64,000 bases of DNA from the NCBI RefSeq assembly GCF_029867415.1, contig NW_026705295.1, forward strand, positions 186,001-250,000. Reading direction: 5' to 3'. Under the pieces are notes generated by a model. The model was not told the origin of the DNA, ran no database searches, and worked only from the letters and a program-made list of their open reading frames with translations. The translations under genes and the position numbers were made by a program. Shown in pieces: positions 42,375 through 54,454 of this stretch (positions are counted from its first letter, which is position 1; each line of letters begins with the position of its first letter). This DNA comes from Vicia villosa. Taxonomy: Eukaryota; Streptophyta; Magnoliopsida; Fabales; Fabaceae.

Positions 42375-44520
42375 AGGATGGCTATTTAGATCATTAATTT
42401 ACTCGCATTCGCAATTTCTTTCCTGTTTGTTTAAACATTCGTCTTATGTCAGACTCTATTTATTTTATCATAATCATTAATGCATTGCATATGTTTGTCT
42501 TGATTTATTTCTCTTCCTATTTCTATATTAAACTTTGTTTTTACTTAGTTTTCTTTATGATATTTAACTCTCGCTAAAGCGGTAAGCCTTTTGAGGGAGG
42601 ATGACGAAAACGATATCGCAACCTCATACAGTATGCTTTCAAACAGACTATGCTGACGATGTACAGGCATTGTTTCAATTCCTAAACAGTGGAGATATAA
42701 GGATGTTAATCCCTCGCCAACCCCTTTGAGCCTAAGGCGTAGGAGTTTTCTTTCTTGTACAATTTAAAACCCTTAATCATAACCTGGGGCATGGTAGTTA
42801 CTCAGTTAACTCAATTATACTAGATGTTGTTTACACAGATAATGATGGGTTACCGCAACCATTCAGTCAGGCAGTCAACATCTATCAAAAGGAAAAAATA
42901 AAACTTTTAAGTCAAAACCTATGAAGGAGACTTATAAAAAATCGAAACATCCCGCTGACTGTAATCTCTAAATAAACAGTTCAGGCAAAAGTTAGGGATA
43001 ATAAAGTCAAAAAGAGGTTACTACAAATCCTCGACAAAAGAAAAAATTACAAAAAGGATGACTGCCTTTTCAAATAAACTTTCGGTGCTTCAACCATCAT
43101 CAAATATCAACATTACGACTTCAAGACCTGCTAAAACTTAAATGCAAGGTTAACTGAGCATAAGATCGAAGAACATCACGAAGATTGGGAAGGGTACAAA
43201 TAAAATTTGAGCCTTTATCTTTTGTTTCTTAAACCGTGAACCAAGCCACGTTACAACCCTTGAAAGTCCTAACTGAAGCATGGTTAGTTCGAAAGCGTAC
43301 TGTCACAAAAAGGGTATCCTGACTCCTTAAAGTTTACCAAAAATCCTGAGTTGATATCATGTTTTTACAAATATCACTTTCTTACATACTTTGTTTTACT
43401 AAAATTGTTTTTAAACTTCAAGACAGACATATGCATTGCATTTTAATGAGTGTCATTATAAAACAATTTTGTCTATGTAATTTCAAATGTTTGGCATCAG
43501 GAAGAATCTGCATGGGGCATAATTAATGACTAAAAGTCCTCCCGACAAATAAATTTGCAGAGACGTCTCGTATGCATGACTCGATCAACTAAAAGCTTGT
43601 TTACACAAGGGGCATGGCATATTCATAGAACCTCTCAGAGGCACTGAGCAACTAGAGAAGTTAGTCCATCACTAGGGGCATGTCACATCAGTTACAAATC
43701 TCAACAAAAGCTATTTAGCTACTAGTAACAGATGATGTCAGTATCTGTCTCTTCTTTGAAGTTCTAATTCCAAATTCAGGTATCGAGCATACCAAGCTAT
43801 TGATTCCAAGGGCAGGTATACTCTCGCAAGTGTTTTTCAACAGCAAGTACTCAAAGACAAGGGGCAATGTTCAAGGCATCCATGCCTTCCCACAACTCTG
43901 GCTTCACAAGATCATATCCCCACAGAGTAATCATTAAAGAAGATATCTTCAAATGTTCTCTCCCCAACAGAGATTTAGTTTCCCAACGGAGTTTACAAAT
44001 TCGACACCGCCGGTTCCCCGACACTTTTCTCTTTTCCAAACAGGGTTATTCATCTCTCTTGTCCCCAGGATACATTAGGATCAGATCACTCAAGTCAATC
44101 TCATCCCCAAGCGAAGATAAAAAAAATCCCCAGCTAGATATCATCGAACGAAAGACAGGAATTCTCTTGTCATTATCTCCAACAGCACACATAGATTTAT
44201 TTTCTTAACCAGCAGTTATTATACAAGAATCATCAATATGCTCCGACTATGCAGTCCATCCCTGCATCATTCATAAATACATGCATAACATACAGTACTC
44301 TCGTTTATTTCGAGAATCTCAATACATGCATCATGACATTGCATAAGACTAATCTTTCCTTTTCAGGTCATTTCATAATCAGCAGAATATTATCATCCAA
44401 GTGCGATACAAATACAATCGTATCAACGATTCAATCTCAACACTCAAGACAAAAACAATTCTAATGCTTCATTCTGGGTCTTTCTTCAAAGATAATACAA
44501 AAACAATCAAAGAACTTCTC
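42375..44520 (+). other. Internal region of element C after gag, copy 1, no pol
   Basis: Non-coding as far as I can see: no protease, RT, RNase H or integrase motif in any frame. A short frame at 42601 (MTKTISQPHTVCFQTDY...) ends within about 45 codons and is unrecognised. The frames at 43867-44208 and 44249-44464 have no family resemblance. The same applies to 51045-53190 in copy 2. Confidence 0.6.
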
Positions 44521-44914
44521 GTCCTTTCTAGGTAGTCTTCTCTAAGACATCTACCAGCCTGTCTAGGTAATCTTTTCTAAGATGTTTCATCCTTTCTAGG
44601 AGCCTTTCTAGGTCAGTCTTGTTTAAGATGTCTCATCCTTTCTAGGAGCCTTTCTAGGTAGTCTTCTCTAAGACATCTATTATCCTTTCTAGGAACCTTT
44701 CTAGGTAATCTTTTCTAAGATGTTTCATATCCTTTCTAGGAACCTTTCTAGGTAATCTTTTCTAAGATATTTCATATCCTTTCTAGGAGCCTTTCTAGGT
44801 AGTATTGTTTAAGACATATCACTTCCTTTCTAGGAGCCTTTCTAGGTAGTCGCGTGTAAGACGTTTCGTACCCTTTCTAGGAGCCTTTCTAAGTTAATCT
44901 TGTTTAAGACATAT
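44521..44914 (+). repeat. About 47-bp minisatellite, copy 1
   Basis: Roughly eight diverged units built on CCTTTCTAGGAGCCTTTCTA plus GGTAGTCTTCTCTAAGACAT. 3' regions of Ogre-type elements are known to hold such tandem repeats. Copy 2 lies at 53191-53584. Confidence 0.88.
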
Positions 44915-45467
44915 CTCAATCTCTTTAGGTAATCTTCCTTTAAATATTTATCCAACATTTTCAAGGAGTTTCTCAGTTAATCTTCTACGAGACACTTCTT
45001 CCCGAGCTTTTTGTAAATCCTAATCTCTTTTACATCAGTCAGTGATCCACCCTTTTCAGGAACCTTTCCAAGTAGCCTTCTGTAAGACATTACTTCATCT
45101 CTCCTTCAGATACAATCAATGCATATGATCCTGTCTGAAAAGCATCTGCTTTAGAACAACAATTCTTCAAACATCTGATGGCATCTTCAAGCCCATCTCC
45201 GACAAGCGCCTTTCAATGCTTCAAGCTCGGATATCGTCTAACGTATGACTTATCCTGACTATCGTATTTATCCAGATCCGATGGCATCTTTAGGCCCGTC
45301 TCATACATCTTTTCCAACACTCGGACGACATCTTTAAGCCCATCTCCGGCAAAAGTCCCTATCTCATCAAGGGCAAATTTCTTGGGTATTCTAGTGTTCA
45401 ATCCTCTTCCACCTTCAGATTCCAACAGGTACACAAGCCAATCTACATCCTCAGGTTTAAGAAGATT
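44915..45467 (+). other. 3' internal end of element C, copy 1
   Basis: Non-coding; repeats of GGCATCTT.AAGCCC.TCTCC.GC occur in diverged form around 45179-45350. The minus-strand frame at 45213-45434 has no known family. Confidence 0.45.
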
Positions 45468-45480
45468 GAACAGGGGCAGC
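45468..45480 (+). promoter_or_regulatory. Polypurine tract before LTR 2
   Basis: GAACAGGGGCAGC directly before TGTCATACC; the equivalent tract before LTR 3 is 54138-54150. Confidence 0.75.
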
Positions 45481-45730
45481 TGTCATACCATAAAATTTGC
45501 CCTCATATATTTACGAACGTCATTTTATTTTGAATAAGTGAATTAGCATAATTGGTAAGAGATTAAGGCTCGCAGGTATCAGTCCCGGACTCGAATCTCA
45601 TTCTTGACATTTTGTCTTTTATTTGCTAACTTTAGTTCTAACCTTATTTTATATTAAATTTTCTTTTATATAATTAGGATAGTAATTTTAGTAATTTTTA
45701 AAGTTTAGTATGTTGTTGCTGTTATTGTTA

Positions 45731-45793
<63 letters not shown>

Positions 45794-48524
45794 GATTATT
45801 ATTATTATTAGATTATTAAAATAAAAATAAAAAAACAAAACAAAACAAAATCTCTCAGTTAGCATCGGAAAGACCTAAACGAAAAATAGAAGTAATTTTT
45901 CAAATCAAATCTACATCACAAAGTTACAATCAAATCTCCATCAAAGAAAATCATGCTAAAATTGGATTTATCCCATTGAATTCTAAACCTGATTCTTCCA
46001 CTATATAAACAGAAGAAAATTGATGCTTTGGGGGGTGGACATAAGGATTGCAGATTCAAGAGCCAGTCACAAAAACTCCAAAATTCAAGAATAAAAGTGA
46101 AGTTCGGTTTTGAGGATAGGGACGAGTTCAACGGGTTTTGAAGGCGCCTACACACTCCCAGCAAACTCCTGAAGCGGCACAGACTGTTACCAGGTCGTAT
46201 AGCGTTCATAATCATCAACAGTGTTGTAACGGTTTGCATCTCCCAAACTTAAATCCGATTTCATAAATTTTTGTGTTATTAATAGAATTCGATTGCATAG
46301 TTGTGTTGTTGCTGCTGTTTATGACGTGTGTATTTGGTTTAATTCGAGTTTCGACCTGGGAATCGCGTATTGCCATTGTTAGGGTTTCGGATACTCCAAA
46401 AGGGGATTTATGGTAGAAGCAATTTCAGGTCGAATTGATGATTCCATTGAGTTCGTAAGGTCGTTTATACTCGATCTGTATATTTGGTTTGTGCTATTTG
46501 ATGATGATTTGCAGGATGGAGATAGGGAGGCCTATGGCTACGTGAAAAACGTTGCTGAAAAGTGTCTGTTTACGAAGGCCAAACGAAGAAGAAGAGAGCG
46601 GCGCACTGGGCTTCTTCAAATTCTTTTTGAATATTTCGTTTTGTGTGATATATGTGATGAGTTGCGTTTGTTATTTCAACATATGAAAACAGCAGGGTTG
46701 GCAAGCGCATTGGGGCGTGAGGACTGAAACCTGGGTTCGAACCCCGCTGAAGTCTTTTATTTTTCAACTAAATATGTGTTATGGTTTGCTTAAGAATCCT
46801 GTGTACTCCCCTGGCGCATGACTGGAGTGTACCCTCGTCCATCAGCCATCTGATCATCACAACTTCTGATCCAACGCCCTGAAGCCGCCAGTGCATCATA
46901 CACCTCTCCAGACTTCGCCACACAGAATCGAAAACGCTAAGTATTTTATAATCTTTTTATTTTTTAATTATATAAGTCAGTATTTATTTTATTATATATA
47001 TATATATTGTTTTCCTTCTTCATCTCTTTATTTATTTATTTTTTCCTAATAAACTTATTTTACTAAATCTCTTTTTTTATAATAAATTTATATTTTAATT
47101 TATTTGATAAAAATTAATCTCCTTTATTTAAATAATTTTATAAAATCATAATTAATTTGTGTTAAATTAGTAAGAATTATGGTAAGATCATATATTTAAT
47201 CGAAATTTATTTTTCTATCGATTTTATTGAATTTGTGTCTGAATCAGGGTTTGTAAGAATCAGCCATACACTAAAAAAGTCTATATTCTTTGTGCATTTT
47301 TTCAGGGTAACCATCAGGGTTCATCCGACTACGCGCCATGTCAATCAAAAAGCTAAGTTCCGATTCTTTTTCTTAAAATTAATGTTTATTAATTGTTACA
47401 TTTGCCTTATAGGTTCAACTAGGGTTTACTTCATCTATTAAGGAACTTCTCTTACACTCACCCCTATTATTTTCATCTTAATTTTCAGGGTCAATCGAAG
47501 GTTCAAGGGAATCAAGGCATTCAGTGTTTAAAACTAATTATTGATCCTTCTTATTTTTTCTATCTTTTAATTCCCCCGTCCCCGCAGGTGTTTATTGTAA
47601 TAGAGTAGGACATTTTAATTTCCGCCTTTAAATTCTGCAATTTTAAACTGCGTGGTTAGTAATCTTAGGGAGTGCAAGCCTTTAACAGAAATAGATAACT
47701 AACTACAAGATAAATATCTGAATTAACCACCTGATTGTGCCACACACGCACCTTTAGGGTAATCCCTCTGGTTGCCTTGTTGCCTTATACTGTTGCCTTA
47801 TTGTTGCCTGTTGCCTCTAAACGTATTAATAGTCAAAGTCCCTCGATTCCGAGGATACCTAAAGCAATGTTGCCTGTCGCCTTCAGAGTTATTGAAACTC
47901 CCTCGATGTTGCCTTATAAGATGATTGTTCCAATTGCTAAGGTATCCTCGCATGATGCCTAAACAGATAAAATGACTATTATATCCTTCCCTTAGACTAC
48001 CTGCCCTCTTTATGGCAAGGGACAGTCTTGTGGCGAACGATTATTCTCGATGACCCTTAAACATCCAATTGAAAGACTTCCTGCCCTCTTATGGTATGGA
48101 TAGACTCTTTCGCCCGAAAGGCTAAAAGAACGAATTTCTAAACTTAGGGTAGTTGCTATTAATTGCTAGCTCTATTTCAAATTCAAATTCAAACTCCTTT
48201 TCCATTAATTTTCAAATACTTTTCAAAAGACTACGCTTATTTACAAGCTAAAGTTCTTCTTCAAAGTTTTTACTTTTCACACCTCATTTTCAAACATTTC
48301 AAACAATATACAAGTGAGCTAAGCAATTAAGAGCCCATGGATAACCATGGATGCAAAGGGTGCCTTACACCTTCCCTTTGCATAACTTACCCCCCGAACT
48401 CAAAATCTTTTAAAAGGTCTTTTTCTGTTCTTTTAGCCTTTCTATTAATTGGATAAAATAAAAGTCGGTGGCGACTCTTGCTATCCGCAACATTCCAATA
48501 TAAAAGTCAGTTCACCGTATTACA
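45481..48524 (+). repeat. LTR 2 (middle) of element C
   Basis: 3,044 bp; differs from LTR 1 by eye at about three bases (TGTCATACCA instead of CCC, CGAACG for CGAGCG, GCCGCCAG for GCCGCGAG) plus a TA-repeat change of 2 bp. It serves as 3' LTR of the first unit and 5' LTR of the second, with a purine tract before it and a primer site after it. Confidence 0.92.
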
Positions 48525-49700
48525 GAACTGGCGACTCTGCTGGGGAAGCTTTCGATTTAAAAGAGGGGTTACCTTAAAGTTTAGGATTCACTTTAATTGT
48601 TTGATTTGTCTGTTTTACATTTCAAAGGCTGTTTTGGGTATTTACTTGTGTGAAAGATCCTAACCCGGATCTGAGAACCTTAGGTAAATGGCATGAGACC
48701 AAGGAGACTGCACAGCGTATACTGATGTGGTTGATATGGTGGCCATCGTTAGTGTGACACATTTGTTTGTCCTGGTGTTCCTTGGGATCCGACTCGAGGA
48801 AACACTTGGCTGCTGCGTGGTGTCATTAAGCACTAATTTGCCCTAGAACCCTAGTTGAACTTGACTTTGGCCTATTAGAAAGTAGCGAGATGGCTGGCTT
48901 TGGTTCCGACTGAAGTTGGTTGATACTCGAAGCTACACTCATATGGACTGGACTTTCAGGACCTTCTCGGTCGGTGATTCGATTGCCGAACTGAGATAAG
49001 CGCCTTCGAGAAAGGTCAATGATATGAGCTCCTTAGAACCCGATCTTTATATAGGACAGGTTGAACCGACTTAACTTCAGTGGGGAGGGTACTTACCTAC
49101 AAACTTCATGCAAGCCTCTAAACCTAAGGGCACTTGTGTGACTTGTTTGTGTTTGCTACTAACCTTTGTTTCCTTGCAGATTTTGTTAAAGGACTTGTTT
49201 GCCCTTACTATCTCACGTTGTGCCTAATGAACTGCATTCGCATAACATTCATGACATCATGACATCATAAGCATAACATGATTTAACTAACCCTTTCAAG
49301 GATCTTAGGGATTTAGGGCGCACAATTTTAGGTACTCTTATCAAGGACCAGATTCCTAATCAAGGGGCAAGAGGATTTATTTTCCTTTGGCCACATACCT
49401 TCCAATTCAGAGACGCTGTACCTATCAAGGGGCAAGAGGGTTTATTTTCCTCTAGCCATGTACCTTCAAATTCAGAAGTTCCCGAATCAGAGGCTATGAC
49501 CCACTGGATATGGTGAGCTTGATTCCCATAGAAGAACATCCAAAAATCAGAGTTCTTCAAACGAAGAAGCGACCAAATCATTTTTGACGTTGCTAACTAA
49601 ATTTCCAGAGATCCTTGAAAATATTGCATCTGCATTCATAACATTGCATCACAGGTTTCCACCACAGGTTTCTCACCTCCTCGCTGTTTATTTCAGCATC
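48525..49700 (+). other. Primer site and 5' untranslated region of element C, copy 2
   Basis: Same as 39855-41030 in copy 1 except for one C-to-T change seen by eye (TTTGTCTG versus TTTGTCCG). Carries the tRNA-Arg type primer site at 48529-48546. Confidence 0.75.
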
Positions 49701-51044
49701 ATGAATCTCGAGCAATCAGTCAAAGACCTTCAAGCTCAGAATGCCCAGTTTCAAGATCTGATCCTGAACTTGTCCAAGGGGCAAGACGAACTGAAAGCAC
49801 TCCTTACCAAGAGTAAGAAGAAGAAAGGCAAGAAGACTCTGGGGAAAAAGCTTAGACCGATCTTGCAACTCAGGGATGCCGAAGCTTCTGAAGACAGTGA
49901 CGAAGATGAGCAAGATGACGATGCTAGTATCAAGACTGAGGCAAAAAGTAACCATGATGCCGCCAAGCCTTCTGAAGAAGAAGAAGATTATTACCAGGAG
50001 AACGAATATCCCGATGACAAATACAAGATGTTAGAAGAGCGTCTGAGAAGCGTGGAAATTCAGAAGGTACCTGGGCTGGATTTTGAAGAGCTTGGACTCG
50101 TTCCTGGGGTCGTTATTCCTCCAAAATTCAAAACTCCTGCCTTTGCTAAGTATGATGGAGTCTCCTGTCCTAAACTACACCTGAGGTCTTATGTAAGGAA
50201 GATTCAACCTCATACTGCTGATAAGAGGCTCTGGATCCATTTCTTTCAGGAAAGTTTATCTGGAACTCAACTCGAATGGTACTATCAACTGGAGAGTACC
50301 CACATCCGTACTTGGGAAGATTTGGTTTTTGCTTTCTACCAGCAATACCAATACAATGCTGACCTCGCACCAACTCGCATACAACTACAAAGCATGTCTA
50401 TGGGACCCGAGGAAAGTTTCAAGGAGTATGCTCAAAAATGGAGAGATCTAGCTGGAAGAGTCAAACCCTCCTTGACTGACAGAGAATTGGTTGATATGTT
50501 CATGAATACACTGACTGGTCCTTTCTACAGCCATTTACTTGGAAGCTCCTCGTGTGGTTTCACCGATCTCATACTGACTGGAGAACGTGTTGAAAGTGGT
50601 ATCCGAAGCGGGAAAATTCAGGTGGCTACCTCTTCTGGTACAGTGAAAAAGCCATACAATCAGAAGAATGAATCCAACACTGTTGGGGCAGTCCTGGTCT
50701 CTAGTCAGGCTCCAACACAACAACAACATAAAGATCAACGCAAGCAACAAGGTGGCCGACGTACTTGGAAATCAAAACCCAAGAGGTCATTTACCCCACT
50801 ACACATGCCATTGGCTCAAGCTCTGCAACACTTGCTCGATCGGAGTCTGATAACTCTACTGCCTCCATACTCAGCTCCTGCTAATCCCGTCCTTGGGTAC
50901 AAGCATCATGCAAGATGTGCTTACCATTCAAATAGCCCTGGTCACGATACAGAAGAGTGTGGGCCATTGAAACATAAAATTCAAGACTTGATTGAAGAAG
51001 GGATCATTGAATTTGGGCAACCAGAGAAGCCACACAAAGTCTAA
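49701..51044 (+). CDS. gag: Element C Gag, copy 2 (447 aa)
   Basis: The predicted protein is identical to that of copy 1 (41031-42374) over its full length, with the same ATG, capsid domain and terminal C-H-H-C finger. Both copies lie behind a complete LTR, so either could be expressed from its own promoter. As in copy 1, no pol frame follows. Confidence 0.88.
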   Translation: MNLEQSVKDLQAQNAQFQDLILNLSKGQDELKALLTKSKKKKGKKTLGKKLRPILQLRDAEASEDSDEDEQDDDASIKTEAKSNHDAAKPSEEEEDYYQENEYPDDKYKMLEERLRSVEIQKVPGLDFEELGLVPGVVIPPKFKTPAFAKYDGVSCPKLHLRSYVRKIQPHTADKRLWIHFFQESLSGTQLEWYYQLESTHIRTWEDLVFAFYQQYQYNADLAPTRIQLQSMSMGPEESFKEYAQKWRDLAGRVKPSLTDRELVDMFMNTLTGPFYSHLLGSSSCGFTDLILTGERVESGIRSGKIQVATSSGTVKKPYNQKNESNTVGAVLVSSQAPTQQQHKDQRKQQGGRRTWKSKPKRSFTPLHMPLAQALQHLLDRSLITLLPPYSAPANPVLGYKHHARCAYHSNSPGHDTEECGPLKHKIQDLIEEGIIEFGQPEKPHKV

Positions 51045-53190
51045 AGGATGGCTATTTAGATCATTAATTTACTCGCATTCGCAATTTCTTTCCTGTTTGT
51101 TTAAACATTCGTCTTATGTCAGACTCTATTTATTTTATCATAATCATTAATGCATTGCATATGTTTGTCTTGATTTATTTCTCTTCCTATTTCTATATTA
51201 AACTTTGTTTTTACTTAGTTTTCTTTATGATATTTAACTCTCGCTAAAGCGGTAAGCCTTTTGAGGGAGGATGACGAAAACGATATCGCAACCTCATACA
51301 GTATGCTTTCAAACAGACTATGCTGACGATGTACAGGCATTGTTTCAATTCCTAAACAGTGGAGATATAAGGATGTTAATCCCTCGCCAACCCCTTTGAG
51401 CCTAAGGCGTAGGAGTTTTCTTTCTTGTACAATTTAAAACCCTTAATCATAACCTGGGGCATGGTAGTTACTCAGTTAACTCAATTATACTAGATGTTGT
51501 TTACACAGATAATGATGGGTTACCGCAACCATTCAGTCAGGCAGTCAACATCTATCAAAAGGAAAAAATAAAACTTTTAAGTCAAAACCTATGAAGGAGA
51601 CTTATAAAAAATCGAAACATCCCGCTGACTGTAATCTCTAAATAAACAGTTCAGGCAAAAGTTAGGGATAATAAAGTCAAAAAGAGGTTACTACAAATCC
51701 TCGACAAAAGAAAAAATTACAAAAAGGATGACTGCCTTTTCAAATAAACTTTCGGTGCTTCAACCATCATCAAATATCAACATTACGACTTCAAGACCTG
51801 CTAAAACTTAAATGCAAGGTTAACTGAGCATAAGATCGAAGAACATCACGAAGATTGGGAAGGGTACAAATAAAATTTGAGCCTTTATCTTTTGTTTCTT
51901 AAACCGTGAACCAAGCCACGTTACAACCCTTGAAAGTCCTAACTGAAGCATGGTTAGTTCGAAAGCGTACTGTCACAAAAAGGGTATCCTGACTCCTTAA
52001 AGTTTACCAAAAATCCTGAGTTGATATCATGTTTTTACAAATATCACTTTCTTACATACTTTGTTTTACTAAAATTGTTTTTAAACTTCAAGACAGACAT
52101 ATGCATTGCATTTTAATGAGTGTCATTATAAAACAATTTTGTCTATGTAATTTCAAATGTTTGGCATCAGGAAGAATCTGCATGGGGCATAATTAATGAC
52201 TAAAAGTCCTCCCGACAAATAAATTTGCAGAGACGTCTCGTATGCATGACTCGATCAACTAAAAGCTTGTTTACACAAGGGGCATGGCATATTCATAGAA
52301 CCTCTCAGAGGCACTGAGCAACTAGAGAAGTTAGTCCATCACTAGGGGCATGTCACATCAGTTACAAATCTCAACAAAAGCTATTTAGCTACTAGTAACA
52401 GATGATGTCAGTATCTGTCTCTTCTTTGAAGTTCTAATTCCAAATTCAGGTATCGAGCATACCAAGCTATTGATTCCAAGGGCAGGTATACTCTCGCAAG
52501 TGTTTTTCAACAGCAAGTACTCAAAGACAAGGGGCAATGTTCAAGGCATCCATGCCTTCCCACAACTCTGGCTTCACAAGATCATATCCCCACAGAGTAA
52601 TCATTAAAGAAGATATCTTCAAATGTTCTCTCCCCAACAGAGATTTAGTTTCCCAACGGAGTTTACAAATTCGACACCGCCGGTTCCCCGACACTTTTCT
52701 CTTTTCCAAACAGGGTTATTCATCTCTCTTGTCCCCAGGATACATTAGGATCAGATCACTCAAGTCAATCTCATCCCCAAGCGAAGATAAAAAAAATCCC
52801 CAGCTAGATATCATCGAACGAAAGACAGGAATTCTCTTGTCATTATCTCCAACAGCACACATAGATTTATTTTCTTAACCAGCAGTTATTATACAAGAAT
52901 CATCAATATGCTCCGACTATGCAGTCCATCCCTGCATCATTCATAAATACATGCATAACATACAGTACTCTCGTTTATTTCGAGAATCTCAATACATGCA
53001 TCATGACATTGCATAAGACTAATCTTTCCTTTTCAGGTCATTTCATAATCAGCAGAATATTATCATCCAAGTGCGATACAAATACAATCGTATCAACGAT
53101 TCAATCTCAACACTCAAGACAAAAACAATTCTAATGCTTCATTCTGGGTCTTTCTTCAAAGATAATACAAAAACAATCAAAGAACTTCTC
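51045..53190 (+). other. Internal region after gag, copy 2, no pol
   Basis: Repeats 42375-44520 with no difference that I noticed. No pol motif in any frame. Confidence 0.6.
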
Positions 53191-53584
53191 GTCCTTTCTA
53201 GGTAGTCTTCTCTAAGACATCTACCAGCCTGTCTAGGTAATCTTTTCTAAGATGTTTCATCCTTTCTAGGAGCCTTTCTAGGTCAGTCTTGTTTAAGATG
53301 TCTCATCCTTTCTAGGAGCCTTTCTAGGTAGTCTTCTCTAAGACATCTATTATCCTTTCTAGGAACCTTTCTAGGTAATCTTTTCTAAGATGTTTCATAT
53401 CCTTTCTAGGAACCTTTCTAGGTAATCTTTTCTAAGATATTTCATATCCTTTCTAGGAGCCTTTCTAGGTAGTATTGTTTAAGACATATCACTTCCTTTC
53501 TAGGAGCCTTTCTAGGTAGTCGCGTGTAAGACGTTTCGTACCCTTTCTAGGAGCCTTTCTAAGTTAATCTTGTTTAAGACATAT
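53191..53584 (+). repeat. About 47-bp minisatellite, copy 2
   Basis: Same unit number and order as in copy 1. Even this fast-evolving array has not changed length between copies, which speaks for a very recent duplication or an assembly duplicate. Confidence 0.88.
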
Positions 53585-54150
53585 CTCAATCTCTTTAGGT
53601 AATCTTCCTTTAAATATTTATCCAACATTTTCAAGGAGTTTCTCAGTTAATCTTCTACGAGACACTTCTTCCCGAGCTTTTTGTAAATCCTAATCTCTTT
53701 TACATCAGTCAGTGATCCACCCTTTTCAGGAACCTTTCCAAGTAGCCTTCTGTAAGACATTACTTCATCTCTCCTTCAGATACAATCAATGCATATGATC
53801 CTGTCTGAAAAGCATCTGCTTTAGAACAACAATTCTTCAAACATCTGATGGCATCTTCAAGCCCATCTCCGACAAGCGCCTTTCAATGCTTCAAGCTCGG
53901 ATATCGTCTAACGTATGACTTATCCTGACTATCGTATTTATCCAGATCCGATGGCATCTTTAGGCCCGTCTCATACATCTTTTCCAACACTCGGACGACA
54001 TCTTTAAGCCCATCTCCGGCAAAAGTCCCTATCTCATCAAGGGCAAATTTCTTGGGTATTCTAGTGTTCAATCCTCTTCCACCTTCAGATTCCAACAGGT
54101 ACACAAGCCAATCTACATCCTCAGGTTTAAGAAGATTGAACAGGGGCAGC
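53585..54150 (+). other. 3' internal end and polypurine tract of element C, copy 2
   Basis: Counterpart of 44915-45480, ending in GAACAGGGGCAGC (54138-54150) just before LTR 3. Non-coding. Confidence 0.6.
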
Positions 54151-54400
54151 TGTCATACCCTAAAATTTGCCCTCATATATTTACGAACGTCATTTTATTT
54201 TGAATAAGTGAATTAGCATAATTGGTAAGAGATTAAGGCTCGCAGGTATCAGTCCCGGACTCGAATCTCATTCTTGACATTTTGTCTTTTATTTGCTAAC
54301 TTTAGTTCTAACCTTATTTTATATTAAATTTTCTTTTATATAATTAGGATAGTAATTTTAGTAATTTTTAAAGTTTAGTATGTTGTTGCTGTTATTGTTA

Positions 54401-54454
<54 letters not shown>

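Noticed and set aside
43867..44208. 113-aa ORF downstream of the element C gag, as a possible pol remnant
   Set aside because: No protease, RT, RNase H or integrase motif; Ser/Ile/Arg composition typical of chance frames.
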